A stretch of DNA of 64,000 nucleotides from Paraburkholderia sp. SOS3. GTDB lineage: Bacteria; Pseudomonadota; Gammaproteobacteria; Burkholderiales; Burkholderiaceae. Each line of letters begins with the position of its first letter. Position 1 is the stretch's first letter. The DNA lies in NCBI RefSeq assembly GCF_001922345.1, contig NZ_CP018812.1, positions 1,178,001-1,242,000 of the forward strand. The letters are read 5' to 3'. Position numbers and translations under genes: made by a program. Positions 33,845 to 42,568 of the stretch are shown piece by piece. The notes under the pieces were generated by a model. That model did not search any database, was not told the DNA's origin, and saw nothing but the letters and a program-made list of their open reading frames with translations.

Positions 33845-34189
33845 TTACCAGTTTCCGGCGCCGCCAGCGGACCCGTTCGACGGCGCGGCGATCTGCGGCT
33901 CCGATGCGGTGGCCGGGCTGCTGAGCGACACCAGATGCCCGGCGAGCGAGGCGAAGGTCGGATAGTCGAACAGGACGGTCTCGTCGATTTTTATCCGGAG
34001 CCGTTCTTCGAGGAAGAAGGCCAGTTCGACCGAGTGCATCGAGTCGAAGCCCGCCTCGGCGAAAGTCTGATCGAGATCGGCTGGCACCTTCAGGTTGTTC
34101 GCCTCGGTCCACTCCTGAATCCAGGCGAGAATCTGATCCGCGTTGACGGCGGTACTTTCCATCGGTGTCGCTTGAAGTTGGTCGCTCAT
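33845..34189 (-). CDS. Acyl carrier protein
   Basis: A 114-residue discrete ACP. The phosphopantetheine attachment Ser50 is in [11 protein letters not shown], and flanking helices ([27 protein letters not shown]) match. Extra residues at both ends (about 15 N-terminal, about 20 Ala/Ser/Pro-rich C-terminal) exceed the usual 80. It lies between the polyketide synthase and the KAS III gene in the same operon and likely serves both. No phosphopantetheinyl transferase gene is in the window. Confidence 0.9.
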   Translation of the reverse strand: MSDQLQATPMESTAVNADQILAWIQEWTEANNLKVPADLDQTFAEAGFDSMHSVELAFFLEERLRIKIDETVLFDYPTFASLAGHLVSLSSPATASEPQIAAPSNGSAGGAGNW

Positions 34190-34233
34190 TCTGGTTCTAC
34201 TCCTAAGGGTCCAGCTTAAGAAAAGGAGAACAT

Positions 34234-37200
34234 CTACGCTTGCGCTACGCGCGACAGCTGCTCTTCGCCAGCCGCCGTGGCATCGAGAAAATTTGCGAGA
34301 CCTTCGGCAGACGGTGCGCGGACGATGGAATCGTGGTCGTCGTCGAATACCTTCACGGTGATTTCGCCGTTTGTCAGCAAGCGCAGCTGCGCGGCCACGT
34401 GTTCGCCGGAGGCGCCGCCTTTACCACGCGTAGCTAGCGCATAGCTGATGCGGGTACGGGTCTGCCGGGGGCGATGCAGCGCAACTGCTGCAGCGCTTGA
34501 AGCATGAAGGCGTGCAAGGTGCGCAAAGACGTCGGGATGCGCACGTCGGCGCACCTCGGATAGGGAGAAGTCGCTATCGAGCATCGAGTCGAAGCGAGGG
34601 TCGGCCAGCAGCCTGTCGACAAGATCCGAGGCTTCGTCGTCTCGAGCGACACCCTTTATGATGTTTTTCAGACGTGTCGCGAATGCTCCGTTGTAGAGCG
34701 GACTGTCGACGATCAGAAGCGGCGGCGCATTCGATCCTTCCGCTTCCCATTGCGCAGCCATTTCATGCGCGACGAGGCCGCCGAACGACCAGCCGCCGAG
34801 CAGATCGGGCATCCGGCCGACTGCCCTGACGAATGCAGAGCGGTAGAGCGACGCAAGCTGTTCGATGGTGAGATAGCCGACCTTCCGGTCATGGTCCGCA
34901 TACGGATGCCGGAGCGCGACGATGGTCGGATCGCCAGGCCATGCCGAAGCGAGATCCTGGTAAGACAGGACATCGCCGCCGATCGGATGGACGAGCGCGA
35001 TGAACGGGCCCGAGCCTTCGCGCAGCGATACCGCCAGCGCGCGTTCGTCGATTTCGACGGGCCGCGTTTCTGTTTTCGTCGTTTCGCTCGCTTCAGTTGC
35101 GCAACGCGATCGCGACGCTGCGAAGAACCCGGCGAGCGTGATCAACGACGCGCCTCGCGCCAGCATCGACATCGGCGGCATTTTTCCGAACGCCTGATGC
35201 AGGCGAACGCGCAATTCGGTCATTGCAAGCGAGTCCATGCCCAACTGGACGAGCGGCACATCGTCCACGAGGCTCACTGCGTCCGATGCGACTGAAGCCG
35301 CGATCGTACGTATCGTCGCGAGAAGCTGCTCACTGTTCGTGCCTTGATCCGCGGCATCCGCAGACGCTGAGGCGCTACCAACGGCTACGCCGATTTCCGC
35401 GATTTCGTGCTGAAGCTGTTCCACGTAGTGCGCGGGGGCAGCCTGCTTGCGCTGCGGAAATGGCAGTTCGAAGCGCTCTTCGTCGAAGCGATAGGTTGGC
35501 AATTCGGCGGGCGGAGGCGCGTTTCCATACATCTTGCTCCATGCGACGGCATGTCCGGCGCTGTAAAGGTGCGCGCACGCATGGGCGAATCCGGTCATTT
35601 CGGATTCCTCGTCACCGTCGGGGCCATCGGCGAGCGATGAGATCGCGCATTGCCAATCTCCCGACGCCTTGGCGCGTGCCAGTTTCGAAAGCGCTGCGCC
35701 AGGCCCGACTTCGATAAACGTGGTCCTGCCGTCCGACGCAAGATGCAGCGCCTGCGCGAATCTCACCGGCTGTTCCACGAGATCGAGCCAGTGTTCGACG
35801 TTCGCTAGCTGCGCGGTTGCGGGTTGCCCGGTCAGCGTCGATACGATCGGGATGCGCGCGGGCGCGAGCGTCAAGGACTCGAGCGCCCGCCGGAACGCGT
35901 CGCGCATCGATCTGAGCATCGGCGAGTGGCCGGGGGTGTCGTAGGTCTTCAGCAACGAAACGCGCTTGCCCGCGGCCGTCATGGCGTCCTGCACTTGCGC
36001 CACTGCTTCCTGGGTACCGCTTACGACGGTCTGCTCGGGTCCGTTCACGCCCGCGACGAACAGGTTCGTGCCGAACTCGAACTGCCGCGATAGTTCTTCG
36101 ACACCGGCGGCCACCGCGAGCATCGCGCCGCGCGGCGTCTGCGTATCGAACAGACGGCCGCGCGCCTCGACGGCCTTCAGGCCGTCCGCGAGCGTCATGA
36201 CACCACCGATCACGGCTGCGACATGCTCGCCAAGCGAATGCCCGATCAGGAGGTCGGGCCGCTGCCCCAGTTCCATCCATGTGCGAGCCAGTGAATAGCA
36301 GACGACGAAATGCGCAAGCTGGCCCGGATGATGGCGCACCGCCGCCGGATCGCGGCCAAGAATCGCGTCGAGCACGTCGCGCGCGGTCTGTACTTCGAGT
36401 TCGCTAAAACAGGCGTCCGCAAATTGCCTGAAGATCCAGTTGCCGCTATAGAGTTCAGCGCCAACGCCCGGTTGCCACGCGCCTTGCCCGGGGAACAGAA
36501 AAGCAAGCCGCTGTTTTTTGGGCGCGTCGCCCGCGTGCCATTTACCGGACGGGCTGGCATTGAGGAAATCGTCCATGGCGTCGATAAAGTCCTGTCGGGT
36601 CGTACCGACGAGTGCAACGCGATGCGTGAAATGGTCGCGTCTGACGCTTGCCGTATGACAGATGTCGCGCAGCGGCATCGCGGTATCGACAAGACATTCG
36701 CGATACGCCGACGCGAGCCGCTCTCTTGCTTGCGGCGAGCGGCCCGACAGCGTCAGCACGCGTTCGCGCTCGACGCTGGCGACCGCCGCATCGGCGCCGC
36801 TTTCATGCGTCGCGAGGATCAGATGGACATTGGTGCCCGTAATGCCGAAGCCGCTGACGCCGACCATCGGCTTGCCGCCCTCGAGCGGCCTGCCGTGCTG
36901 CGGAATTTCAAGCTGCGCGCCTTCCCAGCGGAAGCGCGGATTCGGCGTCGAAAAGTTCACCTGGGCCGGCACGTAGCGATTACGCAGAATCAGTATCGCC
37001 TTGATGATCGCCGCCATGCCGGCGGCGCCTTCGAGGTGGCCCACCTGAGCCTTGACAGAACCGACAAGGATTGCGTTTTGCCTTGCAACCGATTGCGTGT
37101 AGACGTTGCGCAACGCCGACAGTTCGATCGGATCGCCCAACGAGGTGCCCGTGCCGTGCGCCTCGACGTATGCGACTTCTTCGGGGCGTGCGCCGGCGCG

Positions 37201-38106
37201 CGCGAGCGCGTGGCGGATCACCGCTTCCTGAGCGGCGCCATTGGGCGCGGTCAGCCCATTGCTCGCGCCGTCGCTATTGATCGCGGAGCCGGCCAGCACC
37301 GCGTCGATGCGATCGCCATGCGCGTGCGCATCTTCAAAACGCTTCATGACGACGACTCCACCGCCTTCGCCGCGGATATAACCGTCGGCGTCCGCGTCGA
37401 ACGGGCGGCAGTGTCCCGAGGCGGACATTGCCTGCAAGCGTGCGACGCCGATCGTCTCCTCGGGCCCGAGAATCAGATTGATGCCGCCCGCGATTGCGAT
37501 ATCGCAATCGTCCGCGCGCAGGCTTTGCGCGGCGAGATGGATCGCAACCAGCGACGACGAGCAGGTCGTATCGACGAACAGCGCGGGGCCGCTAAAGCCG
37601 AACAGATGGGCGACGCGTCCGGGCGCCATTGCGCGAAGATTGCCGAGCTTCGAATACGTGGTGATGCCGGCCGGATCGCCCGACCATATCGTTCTGCGGC
37701 CGTAGTCGGCTTCGCCGGTCGTCATGAAAAGACCGACTCGCTTGCCGCGCAACTCGCTCGGCACAAGTCCCGCGCTTTCGAGCGCCGCCCACGTCAATTC
37801 GAGCATCCATCGTTGTTGCGGATCCGTTTCCAGCGCTTCCGCTTCGGATGTGCGAAAGAACTTGCGGTCGAAGCGAAACGGATCGTCGACGTAACCGGCC
37901 ACACGCGAATAGGTCGTGCCGGGTGCATCGGGGTCGGGCGAATAATAAGCGTCGATATCGAAACGCTCGCGCGGCGTTTCGCAAATCGCCGATCGTCCCG
38001 AGTTCAGAAACGCCCAGTAAGCGGCTGCCGTCGAGGCGGCCCCGGGAAACCGGAACGACATGCCGATAATGGCCAGCCGTCCGGCGTTTGCTTTGGAATT
38101 TTCCAT
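34234..38106 (-). CDS. Type I polyketide synthase, KS-AT-ACP-TE
   Basis: A 1290-residue single module. Ketosynthase: about 10-435, with Cys182 (DTTCSSSL), His317 (EAHGTGT) and His357 (GHLEGAAG). Acyltransferase: about 535-830, with Ser624 in GHSLGEH. At the extender-selectivity position it reads TPGH (724-727), not HAFH (malonyl) or YASH (methylmalonyl). ACP: Ser959 in LGMDSL. Thioesterase: about 1035-1285, with Ser1107 in GWSFGG and a late His (DDDHDS). No ketoreductase, dehydratase or enoylreductase domain is present. Upstream in the operon is a crotonyl-CoA carboxylase/reductase, consistent with an alkylmalonyl extender. The product is unknown. Confidence 0.94.
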   Translation of the reverse strand: MENSKANAGRLAIIGMSFRFPGAASTAAAYWAFLNSGRSAICETPRERFDIDAYYSPDPDAPGTTYSRVAGYVDDPFRFDRKFFRTSEAEALETDPQQRWMLELTWAALESAGLVPSELRGKRVGLFMTTGEADYGRRTIWSGDPAGITTYSKLGNLRAMAPGRVAHLFGFSGPALFVDTTCSSSLVAIHLAAQSLRADDCDIAIAGGINLILGPEETIGVARLQAMSASGHCRPFDADADGYIRGEGGGVVVMKRFEDAHAHGDRIDAVLAGSAINSDGASNGLTAPNGAAQEAVIRHALARAGARPEEVAYVEAHGTGTSLGDPIELSALRNVYTQSVARQNAILVGSVKAQVGHLEGAAGMAAIIKAILILRNRYVPAQVNFSTPNPRFRWEGAQLEIPQHGRPLEGGKPMVGVSGFGITGTNVHLILATHESGADAAVASVERERVLTLSGRSPQARERLASAYRECLVDTAMPLRDICHTASVRRDHFTHRVALVGTTRQDFIDAMDDFLNASPSGKWHAGDAPKKQRLAFLFPGQGAWQPGVGAELYSGNWIFRQFADACFSELEVQTARDVLDAILGRDPAAVRHHPGQLAHFVVCYSLARTWMELGQRPDLLIGHSLGEHVAAVIGGVMTLADGLKAVEARGRLFDTQTPRGAMLAVAAGVEELSRQFEFGTNLFVAGVNGPEQTVVSGTQEAVAQVQDAMTAAGKRVSLLKTYDTPGHSPMLRSMRDAFRRALESLTLAPARIPIVSTLTGQPATAQLANVEHWLDLVEQPVRFAQALHLASDGRTTFIEVGPGAALSKLARAKASGDWQCAISSLADGPDGDEESEMTGFAHACAHLYSAGHAVAWSKMYGNAPPPAELPTYRFDEERFELPFPQRKQAAPAHYVEQLQHEIAEIGVAVGSASASADAADQGTNSEQLLATIRTIAASVASDAVSLVDDVPLVQLGMDSLAMTELRVRLHQAFGKMPPMSMLARGASLITLAGFFAASRSRCATEASETTKTETRPVEIDERALAVSLREGSGPFIALVHPIGGDVLSYQDLASAWPGDPTIVALRHPYADHDRKVGYLTIEQLASLYRSAFVRAVGRMPDLLGGWSFGGLVAHEMAAQWEAEGSNAPPLLIVDSPLYNGAFATRLKNIIKGVARDDEASDLVDRLLADPRFDSMLDSDFSLSEVRRRAHPDVFAHLARLHASSAAAVALHRPRQTRTRISYALATRGKGGASGEHVAAQLRLLTNGEITVKVFDDDHDSIVRAPSAEGLANFLDATAAGEEQLSRVAQA

Positions 38107-38163
38107 GCTGTTCTCGCTACTCGATGGCGCACCGAAGGACGGTACTTTTGCCGCTTTCGCCGC

Positions 38164-39441
38164 TCATGCGCGACGCGCCGCGTCGAGATCGTCGCTGCTG
38201 CTGGCCTGCACGAGCACGGCCATATTTCCGGGCAAATGCAGGTTGTTGCGGATCTTCGCGTGGGCCTCGGGCAACCGGTTCCATGGAAAGACTTCGGACA
38301 GGCACGGGTCGATGCGGCCGCTCATCACAAGCCGGTTTGCCTGCGCGGCCTCCTTAAGGTTGGCGAAATGGCTGCCTTGAATCCGCTTCTGACGCATCCA
38401 GATGTATCGTGCGTCGCAGGTGAGGTCGTAGCCGCTCGTCGCTGCACAAAACACGACCATGCCGCCGCGCTTGACGACGTAGCAGGAAGCGGCGAACGTG
38501 TTGCGGCCCGGGTGTTCGAACACCATGTCGACATCGCGCTTTTCGCCTAGCGCTTGCCAGATCGCCTTGCCGAATTTCTTGACGCCGTCGATATAAGCGG
38601 CGTATTCGGCGGTCGAGTCGATGGCTGGCGGCGCGCCCCAGCATGAGAACTGCGAGCGATTGATCACACCCACCGCACCGAGGCTTTTGACGAATTCAGC
38701 CTTGGAGTCGTCCGACACCACGGCAACGGGGCGTGCGCCTGCCAATGCGGCGAGCTGGATCGCCATCGTGCCGAGCCCGCCCGCGGCGCCCCATATGAGG
38801 ACCGATTGTCCGGGCCCGAGCACATGCGGCTTGTGGCCGAAGAGCATGCGGTAAGCGGTCGCGAGCGTCAGCGTGTAGCACGCACTGGCCGACCACGTCA
38901 GGTGTTTGGGGCGCGGCATCAGTTGCGTCGCCTGAACGCGCGAGAATTGCGCAAACGAACCGTACGTGGTTTCGTATCCCCAGATACGTTGCGAGGGCGA
39001 GAGCATCGGGTCGCCGCCATTGCATTCCTCATCGTCGCCGTCGATTTGCGAACAATGCGCAATCACTTCGTCGCCGACTTTCCATGCCCGCACATTGGAT
39101 CCGACTGCCCACACGATGCCGGCTGCATCCGAGCCAGTGATGTGATAGGGATCGTCATGCAGATCCAGAACGGAGAACGGTTGACCGAGCGCGGCCCAGA
39201 CACCGTTGTAGTTGACGCCTGCGGCCATCACGAGAATGAGCACATCGTTTGCGCCGATCGAGGGCACATCGACGATTTCCTTCGTGAATGCCGTTTGCGG
39301 TTCGCCATGGTTTTCACGGCGTATCGTCCACGCATGCATCTTGCGTGGGACACGGCCTAACGGGATCGGCTGGCCGATCTCGAACAGTTCGGGCTGGTCC
39401 GTGATCGAATCGACGACAAGATCTAACAGTTCGGTATCCAT
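38164..39441 (-). CDS. ccr: Crotonyl-CoA carboxylase/reductase
   Basis: A 425-residue MDR-type NADPH-dependent enzyme that reductively carboxylates crotonyl-CoA (or longer 2-enoyl-CoAs) to ethylmalonyl- or alkylmalonyl-CoA. Family blocks include GANDVLILVMAAGVNYNGVW, HITGSDAAGIVWAVG, WGYETTYGSFAQFS, the cofactor loop WGAAGGLGTMAIQLA and FEHPGRNTFAASCYV. Lying 57 bases upstream of the polyketide synthase gene on the same strand, it probably supplies that enzyme's extender unit rather than serving the ethylmalonyl-CoA pathway. No other gene of that pathway is nearby. Confidence 0.93.
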   Translation of the reverse strand: MDTELLDLVVDSITDQPELFEIGQPIPLGRVPRKMHAWTIRRENHGEPQTAFTKEIVDVPSIGANDVLILVMAAGVNYNGVWAALGQPFSVLDLHDDPYHITGSDAAGIVWAVGSNVRAWKVGDEVIAHCSQIDGDDEECNGGDPMLSPSQRIWGYETTYGSFAQFSRVQATQLMPRPKHLTWSASACYTLTLATAYRMLFGHKPHVLGPGQSVLIWGAAGGLGTMAIQLAALAGARPVAVVSDDSKAEFVKSLGAVGVINRSQFSCWGAPPAIDSTAEYAAYIDGVKKFGKAIWQALGEKRDVDMVFEHPGRNTFAASCYVVKRGGMVVFCAATSGYDLTCDARYIWMRQKRIQGSHFANLKEAAQANRLVMSGRIDPCLSEVFPWNRLPEAHAKIRNNLHLPGNMAVLVQASSSDDLDAARRA

Positions 39442-39484
39442 ATGTGTGTCACCAGGAATTTCTGATTACCGCTTTAGTTGAGCT

Positions 39485-40243
39485 TCACGCAGCTGCCATG
39501 CCACCGTCCACCGAAAGCGCGGTGCCTGTGATGAATGAGGACGCATCACTGGAAAGGAACACGACCGCTTGCGCCATTTCATCTTCGGTGCCGAGCCGGC
39601 CGATCGGATGAAATCCTTTGATCTGATCGGTCATGCCGGTCTCTTCGAGAAATTTCTCGACCATCGCCGTGGCGACGAAAGCGGGGCAGATCGCGTTGAC
39701 TCTGATCTGCTGTTTCGCATATTCAAGCGCCGCGGCTTTAGTGAGTCCGATAATTCCGGCTTTGGAGGCGTGGTAGCCGCATCCGCCGAATGCGGACGCA
39801 ACGAGTCCATAGGTCGACGACATGTTGACGATCGATCCGCCACCGGCCTTGAGCATCTCGGGAATCTCGTATTTCATCGACAGGAACATTCCCTTGAGGT
39901 TGGTCCCCACGACGTAGTCCCACGTCGACTCGTCGGTCTCGGCGACTGGTTTGCCGAACACCTCGACTCCTGCATTGTTGAACGCGATGTCAAGCTTGCC
40001 GAACGCGTCGACGGTCCGCGCGACTGCGTTTGCGCAGTCGTCGGCTTTCGATACATCCGTTTTAACGAAAATGGCCTCGCCGCCCGACTTGCGGATCGCG
40101 TCGACAACGTCTTGCCCTTCCTTCTCGCGCCGCGATGCGACGGCGACCATGGCGCCTTCTTTCGCAATCAGCAAAGCAGTTGTCCGTCCGATTCCTGAAC
40201 TTCCGCCGGTAACGAGCGCAACCTTTTCCCGAAGCTTCTGCAA
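39485..40243 (-). CDS. Short-chain dehydrogenase/reductase
   Basis: A 252-residue classical SDR. TGGSSGIG (12-19) binds the dinucleotide, NNAG (89-92) is conserved, and the catalytic Ser142/143, Tyr157 and Lys161 (YHASK) are present. The C-terminal SSFITGTALSVDGG is typical. It leads the leftward operon, 43 bases before ccr. As the synthase lacks a ketoreductase domain, an in-trans beta-keto reduction is an attractive role (inference). Divergent from the triple-CMD gene. Confidence 0.92.
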   Translation of the reverse strand: MQKLREKVALVTGGSSGIGRTTALLIAKEGAMVAVASRREKEGQDVVDAIRKSGGEAIFVKTDVSKADDCANAVARTVDAFGKLDIAFNNAGVEVFGKPVAETDESTWDYVVGTNLKGMFLSMKYEIPEMLKAGGGSIVNMSSTYGLVASAFGGCGYHASKAGIIGLTKAAALEYAKQQIRVNAICPAFVATAMVEKFLEETGMTDQIKGFHPIGRLGTEDEMAQAVVFLSSDASSFITGTALSVDGGMAAA

Positions 40244-40340
40244 AGGATTCTCCTGGTTATGGTGATGCGAGCGGTCCTTGCTAAGAACCGTTAAAGGAAC
40301 CGCCCGAACGATTCTATTAGCGCCGTTAAGAGCAGCGATC

Positions 40341-40357
40341 GAACTTCACAAAAGTTC
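40341..40357. promoter_or_regulatory. Dyad in the divergent promoter of the polyketide locus
   Basis: GAACTT and AAGTTC flank CACAA in the 223-base gap between the leftward SDR-ccr-PKS operon and the rightward CMD-MaoC genes. Its position suits control of both directions by one regulator. No regulator gene is part of the locus. Confidence 0.35.
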
Positions 40358-40466
40358 AGATTTCTGACGAACAGGACGAACCTCACGCGACTGCTAATCG
40401 AGTACGATGGCTTCGCCATGGATGAATAGCGTTTGAACAGTCGAACAGAAAATAGAGGCAGTCTGA

Positions 40467-41720
40467 ATGCGGCAACAGGAAAGAGAGTCGAACCCGATGC
40501 GCGATTCACGTAGCGCACCAGAGCATCGAGGCTCGATGTACGAACGCGGCATGGCGGTCATCCGCACGATAGGCGACGAGGGATTCGACAGCCTGAGCGC
40601 GGCGTTGGATCGCCTCGATCCGGACTTCAAGCGATTGCTTGTCGAAGGGGGGTATGCCGAAATCATTGCCCGTCCCAAGCTCGCGCTCAAGCATCGTGAA
40701 CTCGTTACCGTCGCTGTGCTAGCTACGATGGGCAACGCTGATTCCGCGTTCAAATATCATGCGAGCGGCATGTTGAATACGGGATGGTCGGCCGAAGAAT
40801 TGCTCGAGACCGTATTGCACACATCGGTCTACGCTGGAATTCCCGTGGCGTTAGCCGGCATTCGCATGGTTTGCGTCATGCTTGCCGAGCGAGGCATCGA
40901 TGTTACGCATAAGAAATCTCCGTTCGTGCGCGAGGTGGCATTGCGCGAAACAAACCTGGCGCAATGGCTGCGCAGTCAGCATGAACAATTCGATTCGCTG
41001 CCTGCGGAGCTACGCCAAGTATTCGCCAATGTCGCGTATGGCACCGCCTTGAACAGGCCCGCGCTATCGATCAAGGATCGCCAGCTTGCGACGTTGGCCA
41101 TCACCATGGCTTGCGAAAATCGGTGGTCTGCCGTCAGACTGCACCTCAGGGCCTGCGTTCGGCTCGGCTGGACGCGCAGCGAGTTGACTGAAGTGCTGAT
41201 CCAGCTGACGGGTTATATCGGCTGGCCGCTCGTTCTTCCCATTACAAGAATTGCGTTGGACGTTTTCGACGAGGCCACAGGCGGAGACTCATACGACGGA
41301 GCGGTGGCGTCTCAGGCGGCTGAGCAGGTCGAGGTGCGAATGGCACACCAGCCTGCAGACAAATTGTCCGCTTTCGCCTTGCCGCAAGACATAGCGGACC
41401 TATCGCCGCTCATTGCTCAATACCTCGCGCAGATGGGATCGACAACCAGCCGGTTCGATTCGGTCGAAGCAGCTCGAGCTTCACGGCTTTCGGATGTTGC
41501 ATGCCTGACGTGTCTTGCGCGAAACGCAGACGCGGAGGTTCTGGGTGCGCATGTGAGGGAAGCGCTAGTGCTCGGCGCGTCGAGGCGCGATGTTGTCGAC
41601 GCGATACTGAGCGCGTTACCTCATGCCGGCGTGCTTGCCGTGGAGTATGGCTTCAACGTGGCAAGCAGGATTTTCGCAACGATAGGCGTAAGTGAGCAGG
41701 CAGAAAGCAAGTTTTCCTGA
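40467..41720 (+). CDS. Triple carboxymuconolactone-decarboxylase-domain protein
   Basis: A 417-residue protein of three successive CMD (AhpD-like all-helical) domains: about 45-140 (KHRELVTVAVLATMGNADSAFKYH split by its HASGMLNTGWS turn), about 170-270 (IKDRQLATLAITMACE, LHLRACVRLGWTRSEL) and about 300-405 (RLSDVACLTCLARNAD, GAHVREALVLGASRRDV). The redox CxxC of AhpD is absent, so decarboxylase, lactonase or scaffolding chemistry is likelier than peroxidase. It is divergent from, and presumably part of, the polyketide locus. A start ten codons later (40497) is possible. Confidence 0.85.
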   Translation: MRQQERESNPMRDSRSAPEHRGSMYERGMAVIRTIGDEGFDSLSAALDRLDPDFKRLLVEGGYAEIIARPKLALKHRELVTVAVLATMGNADSAFKYHASGMLNTGWSAEELLETVLHTSVYAGIPVALAGIRMVCVMLAERGIDVTHKKSPFVREVALRETNLAQWLRSQHEQFDSLPAELRQVFANVAYGTALNRPALSIKDRQLATLAITMACENRWSAVRLHLRACVRLGWTRSELTEVLIQLTGYIGWPLVLPITRIALDVFDEATGGDSYDGAVASQAAEQVEVRMAHQPADKLSAFALPQDIADLSPLIAQYLAQMGSTTSRFDSVEAARASRLSDVACLTCLARNADAEVLGAHVREALVLGASRRDVVDAILSALPHAGVLAVEYGFNVASRIFATIGVSEQAESKFS

Positions 41721-41765
41721 ATGAAAGACGAATGAACGACAAACGAGCGAAAGGGACATCAAGCG

Positions 41766-42260
41766 ATGAATGAGGCTGGCGGATACGATCTCGAAGACCT
41801 GGTAGTGGGCATGAATGCGCGCTTCACGAAGACGCTGTCGGAGCGGGACGTCTTCCTGTTTGCCGGCGCTTGCGGCGACCGGAACCCTGTGCATTTCGAC
41901 GAAGAGTATGCGAAGCGAACGCGATTCGGCGGTCGTATCGCGCACGGCATGCTGTCGGCGTCCGTTATTTCCGCCGCCATTGCTGCGCATCTGCCAGGCC
42001 CCGGCTCCATTTATCTTTCGCAAAACCTGAGCTTTCGGCGTCCCGTCAGGATCGGCGAAACGGTTTGCGCAATGGTTACGGTCAAGGAGATACTGACGGG
42101 CCGGCGGCGCGCGGTACTCGAGACGAGATGCGAGGTAAACGGCATCGTCGTGGTGGATGGCGATGCCGTTGTCATGCCTACGTCGTCGGCCGAACGTGCG
42201 CAAGAGCAGTCTCGAATGCAGGGTGCGGAAATCGCGGGGTTCGCGCAGACATCCGGTTAG
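41766..42260 (+). CDS. MaoC-family (R)-specific enoyl-CoA/ACP hydratase
   Basis: A 164-residue single hot-dog hydratase. The hydratase-2 motif with catalytic Asp and His is in GACGDRNPVHFDE, followed by RFGGRIAHGMLSAS. Such enzymes interconvert 2-enoyl and 3R-hydroxyacyl thioesters. It is 45 bases downstream of the triple-CMD gene. It could make crotonyl-CoA from 3-hydroxybutyryl-CoA for the carboxylase/reductase, or dehydrate the polyketide in trans (both inference). Confidence 0.9.
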   Translation: MNEAGGYDLEDLVVGMNARFTKTLSERDVFLFAGACGDRNPVHFDEEYAKRTRFGGRIAHGMLSASVISAAIAAHLPGPGSIYLSQNLSFRRPVRIGETVCAMVTVKEILTGRRRAVLETRCEVNGIVVVDGDAVVMPTSSAERAQEQSRMQGAEIAGFAQTSG

Positions 42261-42325
42261 CGGTCGCCAGACCTCCATCGACGAGATGGATCGACCCCTC
42301 GCGGTCTGGTTTCGAGATCTCGTTT

Positions 42326-42535
42326 TTACGCTTTGCGCAGTCCTTCGCCGCGATGTACGGCGTGCTTGCCGCTTTTTTCGCTCGCCACCTCATAGTGCGG
42401 GTCGTCCTTCGATGCGGCCACCGCATGACCGGCGAACGTCGTACGTTGCGTGATCATGCGCACGATCTCGCCATAGGTCGTGCCTTGAGGCGTGTTCCAG
42501 CTCACGCGGTCGTGAGTTTTAAAGCGTTCGCTCAT
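42326..42535 (-). CDS. Small DUF2945 (HVA1/Tudor-like) protein
   Basis: A 69-residue protein of the hypervirulence-associated Tudor-domain family: VSWNTPQGTTYGEIVRMI, HAVAASKDDPHYEVASEKSG and the HRGEGLRK end cover the whole domain. The GGGAGA ribosome-binding site is well placed. It lies 33 bases downstream of mgtC on the same strand. Function unknown. Found widely in bacteria with stress-related gene sets. Confidence 0.88.
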   Translation of the reverse strand: MSERFKTHDRVSWNTPQGTTYGEIVRMITQRTTFAGHAVAASKDDPHYEVASEKSGKHAVHRGEGLRKA

Positions 42536-42568
42536 TGCTGTCTCCCGGTCACGAATCGATGCTTCGCT

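Noticed and set aside
36310..38550. Long open frame on the plus strand opposite the polyketide synthase
   Set aside because: It is antisense to a protein with complete KS and AT motifs, is Arg/Ala-rich low-complexity sequence, and lacks a ribosome-binding site. In GC-rich DNA such shadows are expected.
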